A stretch of 5,987 nucleotides of DNA, from positions 1 through 5,987 of the forward strand of contig JAFAZB010000488.1 in the NCBI GenBank assembly GCA_019240015.1, read 5' to 3'. Of the stretch, positions 1 through 4,593 are shown one piece after another. How positions within the stretch are numbered: position 1 is the first letter of the stretch; every line of letters begins with the position of its first letter. Under the pieces are notes generated by a model. That model did not search any database and had not been told where the DNA came from. It worked only from the letters and a program-made list of their open reading frames with translations. The position numbers and the translations under genes are program-made. The DNA is from Solirubrobacterales bacterium. Lineage in GTDB: Bacteria; Actinomycetota; Thermoleophilia; Solirubrobacterales; Solirubrobacteraceae.

Positions 1-123
1 GTACCCGCCTACGCCCTCATCTCAGCCCCCGCTGCAGGCTTCGTAATCGGCGCGATCGCCGGGCTCTACCCCGCGATCAAGGCCGCGCACCTCAGCCCGA
101 CCGAAGCGCTACGAGCGATCTGA
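1..123 (+). CDS. ABC transporter permease, FtsX/MacB type (C-terminal end only)
   Basis: The reading frame enters from the left edge and stops with TGA at 121-123, giving the last 40 residues of a protein. The sequence shows a hydrophobic final membrane helix (ISAPAAGFVIGAIAGLYPAI) followed by a short basic tail, KAAHLSPTEALRAI. The ending 'GLYPAxxAAxLxPxEALR' is the hallmark C-terminus of the FtsX-like permease domain of MacB/LolC-type ABC transporters. These are inner-membrane subunits that work with a cytosolic ATPase, usually to export peptides, drugs or lipids or to transmit force. Substrate and partner cannot be judged, because the rest lies outside the window. No gene follows immediately in the same direction, so this is probably the 3' end of its operon. 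The family assignment is firm; the function beyond that is not. Confidence 0.88.
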   Translation, partial: VPAYALISAPAAGFVIGAIAGLYPAIKAAHLSPTEALRAI

Positions 124-159
124 AGGACCAATCAGCCCTCCGCCGGATGGTCCCGCCTA

Positions 160-327
160 GACCGCTTCGATTTTCGTGCGGTACTCATTGACAAGCCCCC
201 GGCTCTGCAATGCGCGGAGAGCCGCGGTGGCCGGCGATGCGCACAAAGCCGCGCCGTAGATGTCGGGGTGGCGCAGGGCCATCGCAAGCGCCAGCTCCGC
301 GCTCGCCGAGACGCCGAATACGGCAAG
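160..327 (-). pseudogene. Relic: alpha/beta-hydrolase (esterase-like) fragment joined to a reductase-like tail
   Basis: On the minus strand, an open frame ending at 160 reads VFGVSASAELALAMALRHPD followed by IYGAALCASP (about 231-324). This resembles the nucleophile-elbow region of enterochelin-esterase-like alpha/beta hydrolases, with the expected G-x-S motif and the 'ALRHPDxYGAALCASP' strand-helix stretch after it. Only about 30 residues are present; the N-terminal half and the acid/histidine parts are missing. The same frame continues into LRALQSRGLVNEYRTKIEAV and stops. That tail lines up without gaps with ARALAADGLIDEYRINVQPI of the reductase relic on the opposite strand (8 of 20 identical, several more conservative), so it may come from a second reductase copy. 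The open frame extends upstream only across the antisense of the reductase relic, so this is not an intact gene. The hydrolase assignment is from memory of the family and is moderately sure; the reductase-like tail is less sure. Confidence 0.5.
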
Positions 328-534
328 GACATCGTCGTCTTCGGCGGAGCGAGCTTCGCCCGCGCGCTCGCTGCCGACGGCCTCATCGACGAGTACCGGA
401 TCAACGTCCAACCGATCGTGCTCGGCGACGGCCTGCCGTTGCTCCACGGGCTGCCGGAGCCACAGCGACTCGAGCTAGTCAGCAGCACCGCCTGGGCAGA
501 CGGACCCATCACCCAGACTTACATCCCACGCTGA
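322..534 (+). pseudogene. Relic: RibD C-terminal/dihydrofolate-reductase-like protein (C-terminal part only)
   Basis: From about 322 the + strand encodes GKDIVVFGGASFARAL, then ADGLIDEYRINVQPIVLGDG, and ends PITQTYIPR with TGA at 532-534. This is the C-terminal portion (about 70 residues) of the dihydrofolate-reductase-like RibD_C family, usually about 180-200 residues long. The conserved GGAS(F) nucleotide-binding turn, the 'GLIDEYRI.V.PIVLG.G.PL' core and the final 'TYxPR' are all present. The N-terminal 110 or so residues, including the substrate-binding part, are absent. Upstream codons (to an ATG at 268) give arginine-rich sequence with no resemblance to the family and overlap the hydrolase relic on the other strand. 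I saw no ribosome-binding site for a sensible start. I read it as a 5'-truncated gene whose left break lies near 320. Homology is strong; pseudogene status is inferred. Confidence 0.72.
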
Positions 535-585
535 AGACCGCGCACCAGGAAGGGCGAGAACCTTGCCCGGCGGGGCCATCACGCG

Positions 586-624
586 TTACCGCAGTGGTAA
601 GGTCGGGCCTGTACCGCACTGGTA
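586..624. promoter_or_regulatory. Twin dyad-symmetric operator-like sites upstream of the GNAT gene
   Basis: Two near-identical interrupted palindromes lie in tandem: TTACCGCAGTGGTAA at 586-600 and TACCGCACTGGTA at 612-624. They share TACC-N5-GGTA arms, with core GCAGT in one and GCACT in the other, and their centres (593 and 618) are 25 bp apart. Such paired sites usually bind two dimers of a TetR-, MarR- or GntR-like regulator. A -10-like TATATT at 634-639 follows the second site, which would then cover the -35 region (no good -35 hexamer is visible). That geometry suits repression of the acetyltransferase gene starting at 679. No regulator of these families is encoded in the window, so the binding protein is unknown. 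The sequence symmetry is directly visible; the function is inferred. Confidence 0.55.
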
Positions 625-678
625 GCGGCTTCCTATATTCGGTCACCGCGCTCAAGCGCGTGGTGAGGGAGGTCGCGA

Positions 679-1584
679 ATGATCGAAGTTCGTCCTTTTG
701 AGCGCAGGGATCGGGTTCAGCTGGCGCGGTTGGCCAACGCCCACGTTGCCGCGGCGACCCCCGGCGGGTCGATACCTATCTCGACGCTGTTGGGCGACCT
801 GGAGCGTCCTCTGGGTGAGGAGCTGATCGGTCCGTGGGTGACCGAGCTCGCGACATTCGTTGCGGTGGAGCGGGGACGGCTGCTCGGTGCGGCTCATCTG
901 CGGCGCTATTCCGGCGAGGCCGGAGTCAGCAAGTGGTATCGGGAGGCGGGCGAGATCCGCTGGCTTTTGTGTTGGCCCGATCAGATCGATGCGGGTCGCG
1001 CGCTGTGCGAGCGGTCGCTCGGCCAGCTGGTCGAGTGGGGGGTGCGGATCCAGTACGCGGATGGGTCGCTTCCGGCTCCCGGTGTCTACGGCGTTCCCGA
1101 CTGCTGGCCCCACGTCCGCCGGCTCTACGAGCAGGCCGGCTTCGATCCTGCGGGCGGCCAGCGCGAGATCATCCTCGTGGGGCACCTGGATCAGATCCCT
1201 CCGCCAGCGGAGCCTCCGGTCGACGGTCTGTCGTTGCGTCGCGAGGTTGGCGCGACGATGGGAGTGGCGTTCGACGCGGTGCTCGCTGACGAGATCGTCG
1301 GCAGCTACGAGGTGGACGATGACCTGACCCGAGCTGGGTCCAACCTCGCGTTCTCCGGATGGGCTGATGAGTGCAACCACTGGGTCCGCGAGGACTTGCG
1401 TCGGCGCGGTATCGGAGCCTGGCTGCTGATGAGCGCGGCAAGCTGGCTCCGGCTCGGCGGCACGAGTCGTCTCATGAGCTATGTCATCGATGGCGCCGAC
1501 GCCGAGGCGTGGGTCCAGTACTACGCGCGCTTCGGCGTGTTGCCAATCAACCGAACGACACGCGGGTGGCGACGAGCGCCGTGA
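679..1584 (+). CDS. Tandem-domain GNAT-family N-acetyltransferase
   Basis: This 301-residue protein would transfer an acetyl group from acetyl-CoA to an amine of unknown identity. It appears to carry two GNAT folds. The N-terminal half (about 1-170) opens MIEVRPFERRDR, has a FVAVERGRLLGAAHLRRY strand pair (60-77) and ends with LYEQAGF (149-155). The C-terminal half (about 184-301) holds the acetyl-CoA pyrophosphate-loop motif RRGIGA (242-247) and the closing YYARFGVLPINRTTRGW (281-297). The first half has no obvious R/Q-x-x-G-x-G/A loop, so it may be structural or substrate-binding only. The ATG start has a strong Shine-Dalgarno GGGAGG at 667-672, six bases upstream. The gene stands alone, preceded by the twin operator-like sites and followed by a convergent anti-sigma gene. 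Its last 60 codons are duplicated, inverted, at the right edge of the window. Cytosolic; no signal peptide. The family is clear and the substrate unknown. Confidence 0.85.
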   Translation: MIEVRPFERRDRVQLARLANAHVAAATPGGSIPISTLLGDLERPLGEELIGPWVTELATFVAVERGRLLGAAHLRRYSGEAGVSKWYREAGEIRWLLCWPDQIDAGRALCERSLGQLVEWGVRIQYADGSLPAPGVYGVPDCWPHVRRLYEQAGFDPAGGQREIILVGHLDQIPPPAEPPVDGLSLRREVGATMGVAFDAVLADEIVGSYEVDDDLTRAGSNLAFSGWADECNHWVREDLRRRGIGAWLLMSAASWLRLGGTSRLMSYVIDGADAEAWVQYYARFGVLPINRTTRGWRRAP

Positions 1585-1670
1585 CCCCGCCGCTCTCGCA
1601 GCTGCCACCACGCGGGCCGCCCAACCCTCGAGCTGGAGCGTCCCGTGTTCTGCAGTCCGCGCTCAGCGGG
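1402..1670 (+). repeat. Left copy of a long inverted repeat (GNAT 3' end plus downstream DNA)
   Basis: This 269-base segment matches the reverse complement of 5719-5987, with position x pairing with 7389 minus x. It covers GNAT codons 242-301 and 86 bases past the stop. The coding part differs at one base in 183 (G1539, a silent GTG/GTA change). Bases 1585-1631 hold six substitutions and two compensating single-base indels. Bases 1632-1670 (39 bases) are identical, and similarity then stops abruptly on both sides. The leftward extent cannot be fixed, because the partner copy runs off the window. Confidence 0.95.
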
Positions 1671-1878
1671 GAAGTCGGCGTCGCGATCGAGATGCTCCTG
1701 ACGACTGCAGAGCAGGTTCGGACGACGGGGCGAGCGTCGCCGGGTTACGCCTTGGGGAGCAGCATGGCGAGGGCGCGCGACGTGACTGGACACCTCGCAG
1801 ATGGAGCAGTCGATCCCTGTGGGCTGCGGATGCTCGTGACCCGTCTTCGTCGCTCATGTCAATGCGATGCCTACGGGG
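1585..1878. other. Convergent intergenic region with no recognisable gene
   Basis: This stretch lies between the GNAT stop and the anti-sigma stop on the opposite strand. The first 86 bases belong to the inverted repeat. The remaining 208 bases (1671-1878) are G/C-rich and have open frames on both strands, but their translations are arginine/serine-rich and show no domain, start-site support or family resemblance. I found no convincing hairpin followed by a T-run that would act as a terminator for either neighbour, and no tRNA-like fold. It may be degraded DNA left by the rearrangement that placed the repeat here. Confidence 0.5.
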
Positions 1879-2475
1879 TCACGGGCAATACATCCGGACT
1901 GTGTGGTTGTCGGCACCCGAATAGGTCCGAATCTTGCCGCCACGCGAGAGCGTCCGAACGACGTGGTTCCCGCCACCCGATGTGGCGCCCGAGCCTGTAG
2001 CTCCGGAACCGTTGCTGCCCGCCTTGAGCGTCGCGCCGTCACCGGCGCTCGGTTGGTCGGGGGCGATCACCAGCTCCTGGCTATTGGGGATGCTGGCCGG
2101 GCCAAAGGTGATCGTCGGCGCGGTTCCGCCCGGGCAAACGAGTTTCGGCGGGGTCTTCGCCTGCACTGTGATGCGGGCCCGCACCCCCATCGCGGCAAGC
2201 TTCCTGTTCGCGCCGGCGATACCCGATTGACGCATCAGGTTGACGGTGACCGTGCCGTCGGGGTTGCGGGTGACCGCAAACGCCGAGGAGCTGGTCGACG
2301 CGCCGAACAGCAACGCCGCCGCGGTCGCCACTGCCGCCAGACCCACGGTAGTCCCGGCGAGCAGCTGCGGACGGCTTGCCCGTCTGTGCTTTTGCGCAGT
2401 TCGCGCGTTGGATGCCAGCTCGTCCCCGTGCTCGCGTACGACCTTGAGCCACAAGTTGTCTTCGAACTCACTCAT
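1879..2475 (-). CDS. Membrane-anchored anti-sigma-like protein (partner of the upstream ECF sigma)
   Basis: This 198-residue protein has a charged N-terminal cytosolic segment (1-36, MSEFEDNLWLKVVREHGDEL...), one predicted membrane helix (about 38-58, LLAGTTVGLAAVATAAALLF) and an extracytoplasmic part. The outer part holds AVTRNPDGTVTVNL (67-80), two cysteines (C114 and C197) and a Gly/Ser-rich, low-complexity stretch (about 143-170). This topology and its position directly after an ECF sigma gene point to a sigma-sequestering partner. It lacks the HxxxCxxC zinc-binding anti-sigma motif, so it is not a standard ZAS-domain protein. Its ATG overlaps the sigma stop by 8 bases (ATGAGTGA), implying coupled translation. 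A TTG codon immediately upstream (2478) lies 7 bases from the AAGGAG site and could be used instead, adding one residue. The anti-sigma role is inferred from context; the membrane topology is plain. Confidence 0.68.
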   Translation of the reverse strand: MSEFEDNLWLKVVREHGDELASNARTAQKHRRASRPQLLAGTTVGLAAVATAAALLFGASTSSSAFAVTRNPDGTVTVNLMRQSGIAGANRKLAAMGVRARITVQAKTPPKLVCPGGTAPTITFGPASIPNSQELVIAPDQPSAGDGATLKAGSNGSGATGSGATSGGGNHVVRTLSRGGKIRTYSGADNHTVRMYCP

Positions 2476-3031
2476 CAATGTGGTGCTCCTTTCTCAGTCT
2501 CGCCCGTGCCCGGGACAGCCGCATCCGCAACACGCCTCGGGGCACACCAAGCGCAGCCGCGGCCTCCTTTGGAGTCAGCTCGGCCAGGTCCACCAACTCG
2601 ATCGCCGCTCGCTCGTTCGCGCTCAGCATCGAGCACCGCTCCAGCAACTTCCGGCCTGCCTCCTGCGCGTCGATCTTGGCCGCCAGCTCGTCGATCTCGC
2701 TGCTCTCGAGCGCACGGTGGCCCGCAAGCCGACCAATGGCATCCCGGCTCTCGGCAACGTCCGCGCAATACCTGGCCCAGACGTGAGCCGCGATACCAAA
2801 CAACCACGCACGAGCGCTGCCGCGACGAGGATCAAACGCACCGAAAGATCCGGCCGCCCTCACGATCGTCTCGGACGTCAGATCCGCCACTGCATGCGGC
2901 TCCCGGCAGCGGCGCGCGAAATACGCGGCCACCAGGCCCACGTTGCTGCGGTAGACCTCTTCGAACTCGGCAAGCGCGCCGCCGCGCAGATTCTGCGGCA
3001 CGCCAACCTCCGTGGCCGTCGCGGTGCTCAT
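2468..3031 (-). CDS. ECF RNA polymerase sigma factor (SigE-like subgroup)
   Basis: This 187-residue sigma-70 family factor would direct RNA polymerase to a specialised promoter set. The sigma-2 region is at about 22-88: FEEVYRSNVGLVAAYFARR, then ADLTSETIVRAAGSFGAFDP and ARAWLFGIAAHVWARY. The combination AYFARR...ADLTxET...RAWLFGIA is typical of actinobacterial SigE-like ECF factors. Sigma-4 is at about 130-182, with the -35-binding helix-turn-helix LTPKEAAAALGVPRGVLRMRLSRARARLR. Length is normal for the group. The ATG at 3031 has AGGAG only one base away. A GTG at 3001 (codon 11) has a better-placed GGAGGT four bases upstream, so the true protein may be 177 residues. It overlaps the following anti-sigma gene and probably shares one transcript with it. 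The stimulus and target promoters are unknown. Confidence 0.9.
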   Translation of the reverse strand: MSTATATEVGVPQNLRGGALAEFEEVYRSNVGLVAAYFARRCREPHAVADLTSETIVRAAGSFGAFDPRRGSARAWLFGIAAHVWARYCADVAESRDAIGRLAGHRALESSEIDELAAKIDAQEAGRKLLERCSMLSANERAAIELVDLAELTPKEAAAALGVPRGVLRMRLSRARARLRKEHHIDE

Positions 3032-3137
3032 GCTCCTAGTTGCCGAACCCGCCCAGATCTGTCACGTCGACCCCCGACGCACAAACCACCTGCCGGCGAC
3101 TCAGGAACTACCAGGCCGCACCCTCGCGTCGAGATGC

Positions 3138-3166
3138 CTCAAGATGCTACGCACGACGATCTTGAG
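3138..3166. repeat. Perfect 8-bp inverted repeat between soxR and the sigma gene
   Basis: CTCAAGAT at 3138-3145 and ATCTTGAG at 3159-3166 are exact reverse complements separated by 13 bases. They lie in the 231-base gap between the SoxR stop and the sigma start, 107-135 bases upstream of the sigma ATG. The arm centres are 21 bp apart (two helical turns), which suits a dimeric regulator. It could also form a hairpin in the transcript leaving soxR, but no T-run follows on that strand, so a Rho-independent terminator is unlikely. The rest of 3032-3262 shows no open frame with family resemblance. Confidence 0.45.
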
Positions 3167-3262
3167 CACTTTCCGCTCGCACCCGGGCGCGACGTTGACT
3201 CCCCTGCGTTGTGCGGAAAGGGCGCATCGCGTCGGCGGTAGCGACACAGCCGTGGAGGCGAC

Positions 3263-3724
3263 TCATTCGAGGAGCTCCTGAGGGCGTGGATCTCCGATCC
3301 AGTAGCGCGGGCCGGCTCCGAGCGTCGCGGCCCGGTCACCTGGATTGGCCAGTCGGCAGCGGTCCAGCGAAAGACAGCCGCACCCGATGCATTCGGTGAG
3401 TCCTGCCTTCAATCGCTCAAGCTCGGCGATTCGCTCGTCGATCTGCGCGCTCCAGCCTGCCGAAAGCCGTGCCCAGTCGCGTCGGCTCGGCGCTCGGTTG
3501 TCGGGCAGCTTCTCAAGCTCCTCGCCGATCTCGTCCAAGGTCAGCCCGACGTGCTGGGCGAACACGATGAACGCGATCCGCCGCAGCACGTGGCGCCGGT
3601 AGCGGCGGTGACCCGAGCCCGCGCGCTCGGACTCGACTAGGCCTCGTTCTTCGTAGAACCGCAGTGCCGACGAGGCGACGCCGCTACGCCTTGAGACCTC
3701 CCCAATAGTGAGCAATTCGGACAT
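3263..3724 (-). CDS. soxR: Redox-sensing transcriptional activator SoxR (MerR family)
   Basis: This 153-residue protein (E. coli SoxR has 154) is a MerR-family activator that senses redox-active compounds through a [2Fe-2S] cluster and untwists promoters with overlong spacers. The N-terminal winged helix-turn-helix is clear: LTIGEVSRRSGVASSALRFY (5-24), then RGLV, GHRRYRR (38-44) and VLRRIAFI. A dimerisation coiled coil follows at about 82-108 (IDERIAELERLKAGL in its second half). The cluster motif CIGCGCLSLDRC at 112-123 keeps all four ligand cysteines (C112, C115, C117, C123) in the canonical CX2CXCX5C spacing. I chose ATG 3724. The frame could be extended to a TTG at 3739, but that codon lies inside the SoxR box and would add five residues (MKSIP) before the usual start. 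The gene is divergent from the DUF5519-VOC-BNR operon, and its start is 10 bases from the box, so autoregulation is plausible. Actinobacterial SoxR proteins typically answer to redox-active metabolites rather than driving SoxS; no soxS is present here. Confidence 0.95.
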   Translation of the reverse strand: MSELLTIGEVSRRSGVASSALRFYEERGLVESERAGSGHRRYRRHVLRRIAFIVFAQHVGLTLDEIGEELEKLPDNRAPSRRDWARLSAGWSAQIDERIAELERLKAGLTECIGCGCLSLDRCRLANPGDRAATLGAGPRYWIGDPRPQELLE

Positions 3725-3729
3725 TGGAA

Positions 3730-3760
3730 TTGACTTCAAGCTTACTTGAACTTGTATTTT
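3730..3760 (+). promoter_or_regulatory. SoxR-activated promoter with 19-bp spacer
   Basis: A -35 hexamer TTGACT (3730-3735) and a -10 hexamer TATTTT (3755-3760) are separated by 19 bp instead of the usual 17. This stretched spacing is the defining feature of promoters activated by MerR/SoxR proteins. The spacer is filled by a SoxR box, and the arrangement follows the E. coli soxS promoter as I recall it. Transcription would start near A3767, leaving a leader of about 33 bases before the DUF5519 ATG at 3800 with its AAGGAG site at 3787-3792. The region is a small AT-rich island in otherwise G/C-rich DNA. Confidence 0.85.
3734..3751. promoter_or_regulatory. SoxR operator (SoxR box)
   Basis: CTTCAAGCTTACTTGAAC is an 18-base dyad centred between 3742 and 3743. 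Its half-sites TTCAAG and CTTGAA are exact reverse complements. It matches 13 of 18 positions of the enteric soxS box CCTCAAGTTAACTTGAGG (quoted from memory), including the CAAG/CTTG cores. It sits inside the promoter spacer and 10 bases from the divergent soxR start, so one bound dimer could serve both directions. Confidence 0.88.
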
Positions 3761-3799
3761 GATCTCAGCACCTATGTTGTCCGATCAAGGAGTAGCCCC

Positions 3800-4132
3800 A
3801 TGACAGCCAGCGAGCAGATCACCGACGAGGTCACCTCCTGGCCCGGGGTCGAAGCCGGCCCGGGGAAGAGAGGCGAGTTCGCGTTCAAGGTTGGCCATCG
3901 GGAGATCGGCCATCTGCACGGCGACCGCTCCGCACACTTCAGCTTTCCGAGGGACGTGTGGGCGGAGCTAAGTGACCAAGGTCGCATCGCTGATCACCCG
4001 GTGTTCCCCGGGAGAGTAGGGCCCGCCGCTCGCCGGATCGACAGCCAAGCCGACGTCGACGACGTGATCGCGTTGATGCGACTGAACTACGAGCGCGTGG
4101 TCGAACGCCACGGCCTGCCGGAGGCGGCGTGA
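3800..4132 (+). CDS. DUF5519 / 'luciferase-family' domain protein, first gene of the SoxR operon
   Basis: This is a 110-residue cytosolic protein. The sequence fits the small DUF5519 family, often labelled 'luciferase family' or 'luciferase domain-containing' in annotations: ITDEVTSWPGVEAGPG (7-22), EFAFKVGHREIGHLHGDRSA (26-45), a FPRDVWAEL helix (49-57) and a closing VDDVIALMRLNYERV (86-100). The EIGHLHGD block and the terminal R-L-N-Y-E-R helix are the most family-like parts. Despite the label, no light-emitting reaction has been shown for this family to my knowledge, and no catalytic residues can be named; the two histidines in GHLHGD are candidates. The ATG at 3800 is chosen for its AAGGAG site 7 bases upstream. 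An earlier in-frame start at 3746 would fall inside the promoter. It overlaps the next gene by 4 bases (GTGA) and should be induced by SoxR. Family fairly sure, function unknown. Confidence 0.8.
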   Translation: MTASEQITDEVTSWPGVEAGPGKRGEFAFKVGHREIGHLHGDRSAHFSFPRDVWAELSDQGRIADHPVFPGRVGPAARRIDSQADVDDVIALMRLNYERVVERHGLPEAA

Positions 4133-4593
4133 TCACCGTCAGCCCGCACATCGTGGTCCCCAACGCGGGCGAGGCATCCACCTGGTATGCGCGCGCGTTT
4201 GGGGCTCAGGAGATCAGCCGGGTGCCGCTGCCGGGCGACCGCGTGATGTCGGTCGAGGTGCGGATCGGCGAATCCGCCATTCACATCGGGAGCGAGTTTC
4301 CGGCTGCCGGAATCCTCTCCCCCCGTTCGATCGGCGGCACCGCGACCGTGCTCCAAATCAGCACCGAGGACGCAAAGGTCCTTTGGAGCCAAGCGCTCGA
4401 CGCAGGAGCCGAGGAGCGCCACCCACTCGCCGAGCAGTTCTGGGGGGAGCTCCACGGGCAGCTCAGCGACCCTTTCGGCCATCGCTGGAACGTCGCTCAG
4501 AAGATCCGCGACGTCCCGCCAGACGAGATCGCCGCGGCAGCGGCGGAGATGTTCGGCCAGCCGGCCACCGGCAGCGGGAGCACCGATGGCTGA
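4129..4593 (+). CDS. VOC-family (glyoxalase/bleomycin-resistance fold) protein
   Basis: This 154-residue protein belongs to the vicinal oxygen chelate superfamily and is closest in pattern to PhnB-like members. The sequence shows the first beta-alpha-beta unit VSPHIVVPNAGEASTWYARAFGA (4-26), the paired strands VMSVEVRIGESAIHIGSEFP (39-58), a second unit from about 71 (TATVLQISTEDAKVLWSQAL) and the signature DPFGHRWNVAQ (114-124). VOC proteins include metal-dependent isomerases, dioxygenases, thiol transferases and antibiotic-binding proteins. Possible metal ligands are visible (H7, H52, E107), but they do not settle the chemistry. The GTG start overlaps the DUF5519 stop (GTGA), with GGAGG four bases upstream. 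Its own stop overlaps the next gene's ATG by 8 bases, implying coupled translation across the operon. An Ala/Gly/Ser-rich tail (134-154) looks disordered. A role in detoxifying a redox-cycling or electrophilic compound would fit SoxR control, but this is inference. Confidence 0.85.
   Translation: MITVSPHIVVPNAGEASTWYARAFGAQEISRVPLPGDRVMSVEVRIGESAIHIGSEFPAAGILSPRSIGGTATVLQISTEDAKVLWSQALDAGAEERHPLAEQFWGELHGQLSDPFGHRWNVAQKIRDVPPDEIAAAAAEMFGQPATGSGSTDG

Noticed and set aside
652..1611. 319-codon open frame on the minus strand across the GNAT gene
   Set aside because: It is antisense to a clear GNAT protein, and its Arg/Pro-rich translation has no domain pattern; long antisense frames are expected in high-GC DNA.
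3138..3166. Second SoxR box upstream of the sigma gene
   Set aside because: The half-sites match, but the 17-base gap does not fit the 18-base SoxR box, so it is reported only as an unexplained dyad.
1867..3241. Long + strand open frames (390 and 333 codons) across the sigma/anti-sigma genes
   Set aside because: They are mirror frames of two well-supported minus-strand genes, with low-complexity Arg/Ser/Pro-rich translations and no start-site support.
3725..3739. Upstream TTG start for soxR adding five residues
   Set aside because: The codon lies inside the SoxR operator, and the protein would begin before the normal SoxR N-terminus; ATG 3724 gives the family length.
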